A DNA stretch of 64,000 nt from Salvia splendens (Eukaryota > Streptophyta > Magnoliopsida > Lamiales > Lamiaceae), in contig NC_056049.1 in assembly GCF_004379255.2 (NCBI RefSeq), forward strand, positions 24,164,063 through 24,228,062, written 5' to 3'. Position numbers and translations under genes: made by a program. Position 1 is the stretch's first letter; each line of letters opens with the position of its first letter. A model generated the notes under the pieces. The model saw only the letters and a list, made by a program, of their open reading frames with translations, made no database searches and was not told where the DNA came from. This document shows positions 12,520-23,455 of the stretch, one piece after another.

Positions 12520-13807
12520 AACTTCTTCTTCTGCTTGAAACTAATGTGAGACCAATATTCTCTAGTAGATGAAGTTGAAATATACTGTCAGAATATGAGT
12601 TGTTCATTTTTTTTGTGTACTTGTGTTTGTTCGTTGCTTTTCTTCAATAGTTATTTTGGATAGCACGTTTGTTTTTATTTATACTTTGATCTTATTATTA
12701 CATTATTTTTTATTATTATGAACTACTGTTATTATGTTCTTCGTCATCTTTTGACTTCAAGCATTTTAAACACAAAAAATGATTAACTCCTAATAAAATC
12801 TGTTCAACAAAAAACTAGTGGAGAAATGAGTACTCGTCATTAACAAATAGAAATGAGATCACCAGAATGTGATCAAATTATATGATTACAACTAGGAAAT
12901 TTGAGAAGGGGACCTACACAATGACTTAGGCGTGAAAGTAATAATTGAAGGAGTTTTGTAGTGGATGACTATCTTTTTCAGCCGCAATTTGGTTCATGTA
13001 ATAATGAAATGATTAAGGAGAAAAAACAAGTATGTTTTCCCTGCCTTCACTTAGATAGTTATCATCAAATTCAAACAATTTATATCTACCACTTATTGTC
13101 CAAAGATCTTCTTCTCAAAGATCTATACTTATCCTCAACATGCACTGTTGATTTAGATAGCCTTCAAATGATTTTTCTCCACTTATTATTCCGACCCACA
13201 CTCCTATGCGGCTCGTGCACAGTGCATGCAGTCAGACCGTCCTATCTTAATCAAATCAATTATTTAAGAAATAGTAAATGTTTATACATTAATATATTAA
13301 ATTTTATGAATAACAACAATCGCTATTAACGAAAACAAATGAAAATGAGACTCTTTCTCCAATCATAGTATCTCAATCATTTTTATTAGAATTGATGTAG
13401 CAAATTTGTAATTGTTGATAATGTTACAATGAAATCACGAGCGTGTGAACTAAAACCATGACCAAAAATTTCCTATCTTTCACATTTAATGTAGTTCCTT
13501 TACTATCAATTAATATGTTATCCGCATTTCGCGCTCAGCCATTCGAAAATAAATACAAAAAATAATTAATACAATTGAAATTTCAGAAAATATAATAATG
13601 TTTCAAAATAAATATTAGTTCAATCACCGGTATATGACAAATATCTAGTCACTTAACACTGTTATTATTGATGTAAAATAGAGCGATAAGATTCTTTGAT
13701 CCAACATTGACTGTTTAGTTGCTCAAAATTAAATGAATCCGAGATTATGTGAGATTTTCATCGGTATTTGACATTTTATAACGTGCTAAATCTATACAAT
13801 TAAACAA
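12520..13807. other. Intergenic, nothing recognised
   Basis: AT-rich sequence with scattered short open frames; a 122-codon frame at 12961-13329 has no recognisable similarity and no coding-like composition. No inverted repeats or duplications stood out. Confidence 0.5.
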
Positions 13808-13808
13808 T

Positions 13809-14489
13809 AGGGTAAAACTATGTGGCCATAATGTGGCTGGCCATAAATGGCATTTCAGTAAATATATGTATTTTTGGATATTAATAATTTAATTGTCTCA
13901 TTTAATGTTTAGTTCAGTTGACAATACTACCCTTAGTCTTTGATTGTAGTTTATTTTTAATTTATTTATTCCACTCTTTTCTTGAGTAATTTGTTACAAA
14001 AATCAATAATAATATTTATATACTATAATTTATGAATATTATACATATATAATAAATTGATTCATAGTATCAAAATATGATATTAAATTTTTAATATTGA
14101 AGTACACTTCTTCGAAAAATATTAAAATAATATTTTTGTTGATACTAATATTTATATGTTGCTTGAATATTATGATTAAATGTATTTTAAATAAAAAATT
14201 AGTAAAATTAAATTTATTTTACTTCTACATAATATTTATTTTACTTCTACATAATAAAAATTAGTAAAATTAAATATATTGTGTCACTTAATAATATTTA
14301 TAAATATAATGTCCTTACAATTTATTTTACTTCTACATAAGTAGTATTTAATATTTAAGGGTATATTAGTCTTTAAAGAATTGCTACTCTCTAGATGCAT
14401 AAATTTCATCAATTCTACATTAATTACACAAAATTTTAATAATTTTTTAATATTATGGCTGGCCATAATATGACCATTTAGCACTACTC
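13809..14489. mobile_element. Probable MITE with imperfect ~38-bp inverted ends
   Basis: The left end (GGTAAAACTATGTGGCCATAATGTGGCTGGCCATAA, read in parts) pairs imperfectly with the reverse complement of ATTATGGCTGGCCATAATATGACCATTTAGC at the right. The interior is over 80% A+T and contains a short tandem duplication of a TTTTACTTCTACATAAT unit (about 14219-14255). I could not fix a target-site duplication, so superfamily is open. Confidence 0.6.
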
Positions 14490-15473
14490 AATTATTCGTT
14501 AAATAAAAAGTTGTGTTTTGAATTTAAAGTAAAAGTGTTCCTTTCTGAAAAAATGAACCACTATTATTACGACAATCCAAAAAAGAATATAAGCTTATTG
14601 TATATCAAGAGATTAATATGAAATAGTAATATATTTAAGTTGAAATGCGTAAATCATATCGCATATTCACATCACACAAGAGTCAAAGCAACAATCTCCC
14701 CATCCAAGACTCCTCCAACTTCAAATCTCATCATGTCTACATAAACTTTTAGCAATCTTACAAAAGTTTGATTTTAATATGTGGAGTAATATAATAGTAC
14801 TATAATATTACATTCAATATTCCAATTTATTTTATTTATATACTTTCTTCATTTCCTAAAAAATTAATATTTTGATATACCGATCAAATATAGTCCATTT
14901 TGACACCGTCCTACAACATATTGATTATTATCCTTAATTTATCATCTGACTTACTATTTCTACCACAATCGCAACTTTCTTCACTCACAATTCTGCAACG
15001 CATGTGACAATTTTGTCATTCACAATAGCTTAACCACCTTTATTAAAATCATTTCGCTGCTGCTTAAAAATGTTTGTAGCCGTTAGTAAAATTTACCCTA
15101 GCTAGCAAAATCCAACGATAAATTTTCAAAAGACACGCTTTTAACTTATCGTCAATCCATTGGTAATTACCAGTTATCATGATTATCGATGGATTTTAAA
15201 TGATCCGTCGATAATGTGAGTTTTTTTAGTGTTGTGTGTAGTGTGTATATATTATAGTCCTATTATAACATAAACTAAATAATGAATTCATAAAGAATAA
15301 TAAAAAAATGGCAGCAATGGAGGAAAAGAAAAGGACAATCATATCGTTACCATAATATGCCCTTTGAATAATATAGTGATATCCAATCACCATCTCTCCT
15401 TCTCCACTTGTCGTATAAAAACCCAACCTCTCTTCACTCTCTCACTCACCATTTTTCCCCCTTCTCCCAATCA
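14490..15473. promoter_or_regulatory. Intergenic and bHLH promoter region
   Basis: AT-rich DNA upstream of the bHLH gene. The last ~60 bases are CT-rich (CTCTCTTCACTCTCTCACTC), a common plant 5' UTR composition. No transposon ends recognised. Confidence 0.4.
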
Positions 15474-16150
15474 ATGGAAAATTGCTACTGGCCGATCCTC
15501 AATCACACCGACGAACCTCCGTGGCTCCTCCCTCCCGCCGCCGACGACCGAGCCGCCTCCGCCTCCAGAAGCCACAGCGAAGCCGAGAAACGCCGCAGAG
15601 ACAGAATCAACGCTCAGCTCTCCACTCTCCGCAAACTCATCCCCAAATCCGAAAAGGTATTTCTCTCTCGAATCAAATTAAATCAAAATCGAATCAAAAT
15701 TCTCACTGAATTGATCGATTCCGATCAATGTAGATGGACAAGGCGGCGCTATTGGGGCACGTGGTGGATCACGTGAAGGAGCAGAGGCAGAGGGCGAAGG
15801 AAGCGAGCAAAATCAGCAGCGGCGTGCCGAGCGAGATCGACGAGGTGATCGTCGATCAGATTGAAGACGGATCGGAGCAGATCAAGGCATCGATCTGCTG
15901 CGACGATCGGCCGGAGCTATTCGCGGAGATCGGAGGCGCGCTGAAGGCGCTGGAAGCCACCATTGTCGAAGCTGACATCACGAGCTTAGGAGGGAGGATC
16001 AGGGCTAATTTCGTCATTTCCGCTTCTTCTTCTGCCGCGAACCAGAGCGGTTCGATTAAAATGGCCCTTACCCGGCTCCTCATCTCGTCCGGGTCGGGTT
16101 ACGGCGCCCGGAGCAAGAGGCAGCGGTTCTTTTATCCCACTCCGCGTTGA
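15474..16150 (+). CDS. bHLH transcription factor, bHLH51-like
   Basis: Two exons, 15474-15656 (61 codons) and 15734-16150 (138 codons plus stop), give a 199-residue protein. Residues ~34-80 are the basic helix-loop-helix: SEAEKRRRDRINAQLSTLRK contains the His/Glu/Arg basic pattern (H-E-R type) that contacts E-box DNA, followed by the loop KLIPKSEK and helix 2 MDKAALLGHVVDHVKEQ. The intron lies in the loop/helix-2 boundary. Residues ~115-175 form an ACT-like dimerisation domain (IKASICCDDRPELFAEIGGA, then LGGRIRANFVI). The C-terminal RSKRQRFF is shared with Arabidopsis bHLH51 and relatives. Likely a nuclear DNA-binding regulator; target genes cannot be inferred. Shorter at the N-terminus than Arabidopsis bHLH51. 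Confidence 0.92.
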
Positions 16151-16682
16151 ACTTACTAGCTACGGGAAAGTGCCGGGAAAATTATGAAATTCGATCAAAT
16201 GGCCGTTCCCCCAGGTTTAAAAATAAACTTGAGAAACCATACAATTCGAAAGCGATTATACCACGACGAAAAACTGAGATTATGTGTAATATATTGTTGA
16301 TATATTCCAACCGACCGCCGCCCTTTTTTTAAAAATAGACCGTGTCATTCAATTCACCAGTGGTACATCTATCGTATGATTTCTCGACTTATCGTATCGA
16401 ATACGATTTCTCCAAAAAAATCGTAGTGGAAAATTGCGAATAGATCCAACATCTTGGTTTTTGGTTGATTTTTAAAATTGGGGGTTTTAATTAATATTTA
16501 TGATTTTTCTTGCCCTTTGCTTTTAGAAAATTAAATTAATGCATAGTGAGCTTGTAATCTTTTTATTCATCCGCACAATCAACTATGTATATATTTAAAT
16601 CTTTCTACTTATTAGCTAAATGAGAAGGGAATGAATGATATTCATATTGGGTGTGTGATAAAAAGAGTATAGTTTTTTAGTG
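16151..16682. other. bHLH 3' region and intergenic
   Basis: 3' UTR of the bHLH gene followed by AT-rich DNA up to the LTR retrotransposon. No further feature seen. Confidence 0.5.
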
Positions 16683-16687
16683 GTGTT

Positions 16688-17031
16688 TGATACGAATCCA
16701 TATCTTAGGAAATCACAATTATTTAGTTATCTTTTATTCCCCAAATCTTTTCTATATCTTTGTTTTCTTATTCAATAAGTTAGGTTAGTAGTATTCTAGT
16801 ATTATAAATAGGAGAGCTTGTTATCATTTTATGCAAGGAATAAAAATATTACTTTTGCCTACAAACCAACGTGAGTTACCCTAACCCTAGTTTCATCGCT
16901 GCCCGACGGAGGAGTTCTGCGCACAGCCAGAAGCTAGAATCTCCGCCGATCCTATCTCAGGACGCCGGAAGTTTGTATTGATCGCCGAGCAATCCGCCGC
17001 CGATCACCGTTAAGGAATTGAGTCTTTAACA
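16688..17031 (+). repeat. 5' LTR
   Basis: Starts TGATACGAATCC, holds a TATAAATAG promoter box near 16803, and ends TTAACA. About 97% like the right LTR by eye, which suggests insertion within the last one to two million years at usual plant rates. Confidence 0.93.
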
Positions 17032-17053
17032 ACTGGTGCTTTCATCGGTACTC

Positions 17054-18292
17054 ATGTCCCGCTTCCATAGCAACGGGAAATCAATGTGGGGGGGGGGTCA
17101 CCGCCCCGACACTTTTCCAGACGGTGCTTCCCGCCGCACTCACGTGGGAGGCCGCCGCGACAAGTCAGACTTTCAGCGCCCTCCCATGGAGGAGGACCCG
17201 ATTGACTGCCCGTCCGACGAGGGACACATTGACGACTCAATTGACAACAAATTGGATCACGTGATGGATAGGTTAGATAACTTAAATGCTTGGAGAGAGG
17301 AGACGGACCGACGGTTTGAGAATTTGGAACCTGCAATCCCGCGCGCGTTCAGCCAGCCGCTTGACTGCGATGACGGCGATGAATGGGAGTATGAGGATTA
17401 TCGTTGTAAACGTAAGTGGGATAGTAGTCACCACATGGGATCGGGCCAAACCCGTCGCCCCGCCTGTTGGTATCCCCCCGGTAACCGACAACTGCCAAGT
17501 TGCCAGCCGTACTACCCACCACAGTCACGGAGGCCCCCTTGTTGGGAACCACCGCCTCGCCGTGCATCGCGAGATTATTCGGATTATGATAAGCCACCAC
17601 TGGGCCCGCCTAGTCGTTGGGATCCGCCCGACTATCGCTGCCCGCAGAACTTGCAGCCTACGCGGTCTGGCCGACCGTTGAGTCACCGCACAGCTCCTTG
17701 CCCAGCCCAACTAGCTGCGGTAAGTGATTACAACGAGAAATTGCGCGTTTATAGATTGGAGCAAGCCACCCTTCTCGCCCAGTTGAATGCGTGGAATGTT
17801 GATGACGATAATCTAGCTGAGGATGTCCCCAGCAACATTACTGGTGTTTCCATCAACACTGCTGTTGGGGGTGGGGAGCATTGTGACAATTTGGAAAGTG
17901 TGCTTTCAGTAGACTCTAGCCTCGAGACAGAAATGGTTGCATTTGATCATGACGCGTCTGGTGAATCTCGTCCTTCTTCCATTGCTCTGCTTTGTGATAA
18001 TCGTGGAGTTGAGGAGGATAGAGATGCAAGCCTCGACACCCGACAAGTCCCATCTTTTAAGGAAATATATTCATTGTGTGACTCTGATGCTTTCTTGCCG
18101 CTTCTCGAAAGGAATCTCAAGGTTTTGTTTCAAGGAAATGTGCATGATATGTTGGAAATGTTGAAGTTGAGGAAGATGATGCACTTTTCTTTGTTAAAAG
18201 AGGACAGAAATGGCTTCTATGTGGATTGGCATAGCAATACTGTTGCAAGTATGAATTTCGTTCAGCATTGCACTACGCAGATGCACGGTTGA
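17054..18292 (+). CDS. Gag-like ORF of the non-autonomous retrotransposon
   Basis: ATG at 17054 (the second in-frame candidate region; upstream codons lie in the primer site) opens 412 codons to a stop at 18290-18292. The N-terminal third is Arg/Gly/Pro-rich; residues ~70-100 (DSIDNKLDHVMDRLDNLNAW) resemble the short coiled coil that starts many gypsy gag proteins; the middle is Pro/Arg/Tyr-rich; the rest is acidic and unfamiliar. No zinc knuckle or polymerase motif. The frame is intact despite the element's age, so it may have been kept by selection or be recently copied. I do not recognise the C-terminal 200 residues. Confidence 0.6.
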   Translation: MSRFHSNGKSMWGGGHRPDTFPDGASRRTHVGGRRDKSDFQRPPMEEDPIDCPSDEGHIDDSIDNKLDHVMDRLDNLNAWREETDRRFENLEPAIPRAFSQPLDCDDGDEWEYEDYRCKRKWDSSHHMGSGQTRRPACWYPPGNRQLPSCQPYYPPQSRRPPCWEPPPRRASRDYSDYDKPPLGPPSRWDPPDYRCPQNLQPTRSGRPLSHRTAPCPAQLAAVSDYNEKLRVYRLEQATLLAQLNAWNVDDDNLAEDVPSNITGVSINTAVGGGEHCDNLESVLSVDSSLETEMVAFDHDASGESRPSSIALLCDNRGVEEDRDASLDTRQVPSFKEIYSLCDSDAFLPLLERNLKVLFQGNVHDMLEMLKLRKMMHFSLLKEDRNGFYVDWHSNTVASMNFVQHCTTQMHG

Positions 18293-18513
18293 TCCCTCCC
18301 CAAATGGACACGCGTTGTTTGAGCATTCGTGCTCGCCCTTTCCAAAGCAAGGACTTGCTCATTCAAATTAAAAAGTGGTTGGGGTACAAAAACAACAATT
18401 TTGGTGTGTTTGATCCAGGAGGAGACGCCTCGCAAAAGCTTTTGCTTTCAACTGTCACCGTTACTTCGTGGTTTCCACCTTGAGGACAAGGCGGATTTCA
18501 ACCGTGGGGGAGT

Positions 18514-18858
18514 TGATACGATCCCATATCTTAGGAAATCACAATTATTTAGTTATCTTTTATTCCCCAAATCTTTTCCACATCTTTGTTTTCTTATTCA
18601 ATAAGTTAGGTTAGTAGTATTCTAGTATTATAAATAGGAGAGCTTGTTATCATTTTATGCAAGGAATAAAAATATTACTTTTGCCTACAAACCAACGTGA
18701 GTTACCCTAACCCTAGTTTCATCGCTGCCCGACGGAGGAGTTCCGCGCACAGCCAGAAGCTAAAATCTCCGCCGATCCTATCTCAGGACGCCGGAAGTTT
18801 GTATTGATCGCCGAGCAATCCGGCCGCCGATCACCGTTAACGAATTGAGTCCTTAACA
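18514..18858 (+). repeat. 3' LTR
   Basis: Begins TGATACGATCCC directly after the GTGGGGGAGT purine tract; ends CCTTAACA, followed by the GTGTT duplication. Confidence 0.93.
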
Positions 18859-18863
18859 GTGTT

Positions 18864-19332
18864 GTTGTACCTCTAATCATGTAGAAATGTAATGTTTTGG
18901 TCCATACAGATTGTTTGAAAAGTGGGATTGAGTGAAGTAGGAGGTTTCTTGGTATTTGCCTAATAATTGCAAGCATGTAAGAAGATTTGAGCAAGCATTT
19001 CCGAAATAGGGGGGAAATGTTATTGGTCAAGTTAAGGGCAAGGGAAATGATTAAAATGGTGCATTATTAGGCCATCAATTATGGTGGATACATTTTTTTT
19101 GAGAAAACATCCTTAAAAATATGGAAAAAAAACTTTGGGCAAGCTGTTGGAGAAGAAGCATGGGGTAGGGGCCGTGTGCCTCCCCGCCCGGCGCACGCCA
19201 CAAATGCCCCCGGTCAGTGACGAACGCAGAAAATAATATTGTGTCCGCATTGCCCCTACTCAACATAAGGTAGGCGTGGGCAGTCCATCTCACTATGTGC
19301 AAGTGGGAGAGCTCAGAAATGGACTACTATAT
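18864..19332. other. Intergenic, nothing recognised
   Basis: About 470 bases of mixed composition with a GC-rich patch near 19165-19215. No open frame or terminal repeat that I can support. Confidence 0.45.
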
Positions 19333-19341
19333 TTTATTTTT

Positions 19342-20178
19342 GAGGGAACATCATTTTTGGTCCACGAACTTTGTTAAAGCATCATTTTAGGTCCGTGAAC
19401 TTTGAAAATATCATTTTAGGTCCGTGAACTTTGAGTTAGTATCATTTGAGGTACCTTTTACTATTTCTAAGTTTTTTTGGACGAAAATGCCCTCAATACC
19501 TTAAAGTTTATATATTTTTAATAAATTTATCATATACTCATATTTTTTTTATAAATATCTTTACATTATATTTTTGACAAATTTTCTAAATATAATTTAG
19601 CCTTAAATATTATCACTTAAAAAATTGCTTCTTCAATTTTTATATTAATTTTTTTTTAAATTGAATAAAGAACTTTTCTTTAATAATAAAAAATTGAATA
19701 AAGATCTTTTCTTGAATGTCACAAAATTAAATGATAATATTGAAGGTCAAATTATATTTAGAAAATTTGTCAAAAATATATTGTAAAGATATTTATAAAA
19801 AGATCTTTATTCAATTTTTTATTATTAAAGAAAAGTTCTTTATTCAATTTAAAAAAAAAATTAATATAAAAAATTGAAGAAGCAATTTTACTTGCATGTC
19901 ACAAAATTAAGTGATAATATTTAAGGTCAAATTATATTTAGAAATTTGTCAAAAATATATTGTAAAGATATTTATAAAAAAATATGAGTATATGATAAAT
20001 TTATTAAAAATATATACACTTTAAGGTATTTAGGGTCGTCCAAAAAAACTTGGAAATAGTAAAAAGTACCCCAAATGATACTAACTCAAAGTTCACGGAC
20101 CTAAAATGATATTTTCAAATTTCACGGACCTAAAATGATACTTTGGCAAAGTTCGTGGACCAAAAATGATGTTCCCTC
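19342..20178. mobile_element. Mutator-type MITE that is one long inverted repeat
   Basis: The left arm (from GAGGGAACATCATTTTTGG) and right arm (ending GATGTTCCCTC) pair along nearly their whole ~400-base lengths, leaving a short middle. Flanks TTTATTTTT (19333-19341) and TTTATTCTT (20179-20187) form a 9-base duplication with one mismatch, typical of Mutator insertion. Inside each arm the phrase AGGTCCGTGAACTTTG is tandemly repeated. Non-coding. Confidence 0.85.
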
Positions 20179-20187
20179 TTTATTCTT

Positions 20188-20866
20188 AAGTGTTTTTGTA
20201 CTAATTATTAATTTTATTTTATGAATGATAGAATTGATTTTATAATCTACATGTAAAGTTCCTATTTGACGATTAGATATTATAGTGCTTTTAATTTTTA
20301 TAGGAATAAAATATGTTACGATAAAATAATAAAATGTAGAAAAATATTGAAGAGCTAAATTTTGTTTGGAGAGGATCCAAATCCCCAATTTCGACATATT
20401 ATGAAATTTATCATATGATACTAATCAATTCAATCCATTGATTAATTCAATTTCGGTCCAATCTCTTTGAGCCCGTGTGAATATGGGCTCAAATTAGTAT
20501 TACTACTATTTTAAGAATCTCAAAATTTGGACTTAGTGACTTAGTCTGTTCATTTTAGAGAAATAAAGTGTTGCCCTATTCTTTTTTATAGGAGTATTTA
20601 TAAAGTACGAATAAATTTTTTAATTTGTTTTGAGATTAGTGTTATATATTTATGGGTATATATGCGTGCGTTGATGTTCAAATTAGTTCCTTTTTATTGT
20701 TAATCCATTTGCCATCATGTATATTTATTGAAGTTGATGTGTGTAAATTATTGAATTTGGTGCGTAATTTATTCTACTAGTAATATATAAAATTTTTAAA
20801 AGTAAGCCATCTACAAGATAAGCCCTCTCACACCTCTAATTGGCCGAGACGCAAGTTTGTCCCAAG
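20188..20866. other. Intergenic, nothing recognised
   Basis: AT-rich DNA without open frames or repeats that stand out. Confidence 0.5.
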
Positions 20867-20874
20867 CTCATATC

Positions 20875-22233
20875 CAGTGGCGGAGCCAGAGATTTCATAA
20901 TGGGGGGTCCAAAATTAAACTTCAAAAAAAATTACATAAATTAAATTATAAGGTTCAAAATGTAAAAGTCAAATGCAATCACATCATAACATTTGTCTTA
21001 TATTCTTCATCTTCTGAAACCGCTGCATAATAGTTTCATTGGTAACTTTAACAAACACATCCTTTTCGATGTAAGGAACTAAGCAATCATTCAATAGTTG
21101 GTCTCCCATGCTATTACGTAGAGAAGTCTTGATGATCTTCATTGCTGAAAAGACTCTTTCTACTGATGCATGCGGTAGTCAAGCTTAGACTGTGTTGACT
21201 ATTTTGCCAAAGAGACCTCAATGTGTTGGGCTTGATTCATCAAATCCTCACATGCTAATCTGCACATGTTATGAGCACTTTTATGGTTTCCAACATGATC
21301 TCTTAATCTTTCTTTCTTGCGTCAGACCGTAAATCCCCCTGATACAAAAGCATCTTGTCCATTTCCGTGGAGTCTTGAAAAAAGATAGCAATATAAACAA
21401 AAAGCTGCTTCCTTTGTAACACTATATTCCAACCAATCCTTAAATTCATCAAACCAATGTGAGACAAATTTACGTTTTCGATTTCCATCTACTGTAGGAC
21501 GAAAATCATGATTACGTGGTTGACATGGACCTTTAAGTAAGTAAGCTCTGCGAACTTGTTCTATTAAATTTGGTGGATAACTCATTATATCAGGTCGTTC
21601 TCCTGGATCACTTGAAAGATTCTCTAAATCAACCTTACTTTTATCTTCATTCGATAATTCTTGAGGTTGAAGAAGTGAAGGTTCAACTGATGAAGAATCA
21701 ACGGAAGAAAGTTTCTTGAAATAACGATCCATATACCTACAAAAATAGTCAACACTGATTAAGTTCAAAATATTTGATATTTTCTGTATGCAAAACTATT
21801 AACACACACATCAAATAAAGAATTGGAGTTATTAAATTCCAACTACAGAACCACCGTAGTCCGTAGCCATTGAATTACATAAGCTATCTTCTTTCTCCCC
21901 CTTTGAATTATTATTGCAGCCAAACAAAAAAATAACCTACGTAGAAAAATTAATTGAATTATATTTGAGTTTTGAATATACCTAGTTCTAGTTTACCAGA
22001 TTTCAGACTTGGAACGGCAGAATGAATACGCTAAATTTAGACTTGGATTGGAACGACAGAATGAATACGCTAAATTAAGAGGCACGATTCATATATATTT
22101 TGCTGAAACCTATCTCTAATATTATATTTATTATAAATTATAATTATTGTGAAATTACTAAAATACCCCTAAGTTTTTTAAGAATTAGTGGGGGACCATG
22201 GGCCCCCCTGGCCCCACCCTCCCTCCGCCCCTG
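20875..22233 (-). mobile_element. hAT transposon, internally deleted, with transposase remnants
   Basis: Ends CAGTGGCGGAGCCAGA and CCCTCCGCCCCTG are inverted repeats, with the 8-base duplication CTCATATC on both sides (20867-20874, 22234-22241). On the minus strand it holds remnants of a hAT transposase (see next entry). 1,359 bases, versus 3-4 kb for an autonomous relative. Confidence 0.95.
20990..21768 (-). pseudogene. hAT transposase remnant (TTF-type zinc finger joined to dimerisation domain)
   Basis: From ATG at 21768 a frame of 148 codons includes the TTF-type zinc-finger region of plant hAT proteins (CLYCYLFS and surrounding residues). The similarity continues after a frame change: RLRDHVGNHKSAHNMC and CEDLMNQAQHIEVSLAK (about 21310-21185). 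Directly after that comes SVERVFSAMKIIKTSLRN (about 21170-21110), the start of the C-terminal hAT dimerisation domain, continuing to about 20990. The catalytic middle is missing, so the protein cannot be an active transposase. Identification is from family motifs read by eye. Confidence 0.8.
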
Positions 22234-22338
22234 CTCATATCCTAGCCTATAATCCATCATTGTGAATGTTCTAAATCACTCTCCAAACTCAGTATGTACA
22301 GTAGACTAACTCACTAATGATAAGACGATGACTACTAA

Positions 22339-23452
22339 GGGTGTCCACAATGGTGGTCCTTGAAGGCCACCAAATGTGGCCCGGCCACCATTCGTGGCTC
22401 TCTTGTGGCACTCTGCAATGATAATTAACAAAATTTAACAAAAACAACAAGGGCCACCAAATGTGGCCCTCTCAAAAAAAATTTTGTTCACTTTTTTTAA
22501 TGTTATTTTTAATTTAACTATATTAAATTTTATTAGACTTTAAATTTATGATATTTATAAATTTAATTAAAATAAAATAATTTGGATTGTAAATAAAAAA
22601 TTTCACAACCTAAAAACAAAATGTAACGAGAACTTCGTTGTATTATATTAAAATAGGAAAATTATACAACGAAAGTTTTCTAATTTAAAAACAACAACCC
22701 GAAAACCCATATCACTCTGCGGCGCCCCTTCTACGGTTCCAGACCTCTTCAACCATATCAGCCTGCAGTGATGTATGCGATATTTGGCTCCGCATATCGG
22801 TGTACCGCTGGATCAAGTATTCATTACTACGTGGTACACCCATCTGCAGGGGCTCCATGGCAATACCCGAGCTCGAACTAGCACCATCTTCCGGTGTCCA
22901 TCGCTCTGCAGCAACTCCTTCGTCATCTATTATCATATTGTGCAATATGATACATGCAGTCATGATGTCTGCGACATCATTTTCGTGCCATTGTCGAGCC
23001 GGGCATCGTATAATGGCCCATCGCGCTTGGAGTACACCAAAAGCTCGCTCAACATCCTTCCTAGCACCCTCTTGTTTTTTCGCGAAGTAGGTTTGCTTCG
23101 GCCCAACGGGTTGTCGGATCGTCTTCACAAACACGGGCCAGCGAGGGTATATCCCATCGGCCAAATAGTACCCCATTTTGTACTGAGTGCCGTTGGCCAT
23201 GAATCTAACTTGCGGACCCTTACCCCGGCTCTCGTCATTGAACAGGTGTGACGATCGTGGAAGAATGGAATGGAAGTGTAGTATTTTATAAAGAATTTTC
23301 GAAATTTACAAAAAAAAATTAAAATCAGCGGCCCAGCCACGAAACGCGGCCAGCTGCAATGGAGGGCCGCGCTCGCCCTCGGCTCTCGGCCCTGCGCCCC
23401 GCCTCTCGGCTCTCTGCAATGGGGGGCTGCGGCTCCCCCATTGTGGACACTC
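22339..23452 (-). mobile_element. PIF/Harbinger element, internally deleted
   Basis: Ends GGGTGTCCACAAT and ATTGTGGACACTC, flanked by TAA on both sides (22336-22338, 23453-23455). The minus strand carries the C-terminal part of a Harbinger nuclease. As in the element at 9084, the ends are rich in short GC-rich repeats (GGCCACC, GGCTCTCGG). Confidence 0.92.
22712..23256 (-). pseudogene. Harbinger transposase (DDE_Tnp_4), C-terminal fragment
   Basis: Reading on the minus strand, LFNDESRGKGPQVRF (before the in-frame ATG at 23200) leads into YKMGYYLADGIYPRWPVFVK, then ARKDVERAFGVLQARW, which holds the third catalytic acidic residue, and ADIMTACIILHNMIIDDE. The frame stays open for 162 codons after the ATG, to 22712. 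The N-terminal DNA-binding part and the first two catalytic Asp residues are absent, so it is a fragment of the usual ~400-residue nuclease. No partner Myb-like ORF2 is present. Confidence 0.9.
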
Positions 23453-23455
23453 TAA

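Larger units (their letters stand above)
16688..18858 (+). mobile_element. Non-autonomous LTR retrotransposon, complete, 2.17 kb
   Basis: Two LTRs (16688-17031 and 18514-18858) both begin TGATACGA and end TTAACA and differ at roughly ten positions. GTGTT flanks both ends (16683-16687, 18859-18863). The primer-site region ACTGGTGCTTTCATCGG follows the left LTR; the purine tract GTGGGGGAG precedes the right LTR. The interior (1.48 kb) has one long frame and no recognisable protease, reverse transcriptase or integrase, so it depends on a partner for movement. Likely gypsy-related by its LTR/primer pattern and by GGACAAGGCGGATTTCAAC before the purine tract; that assignment is inference. Confidence 0.93.

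Noticed and set aside
12961..13329. 122-codon open frame.
   Set aside because: No recognisable domain, AT-rich codon use typical of random frames, no neighbours or splice context.
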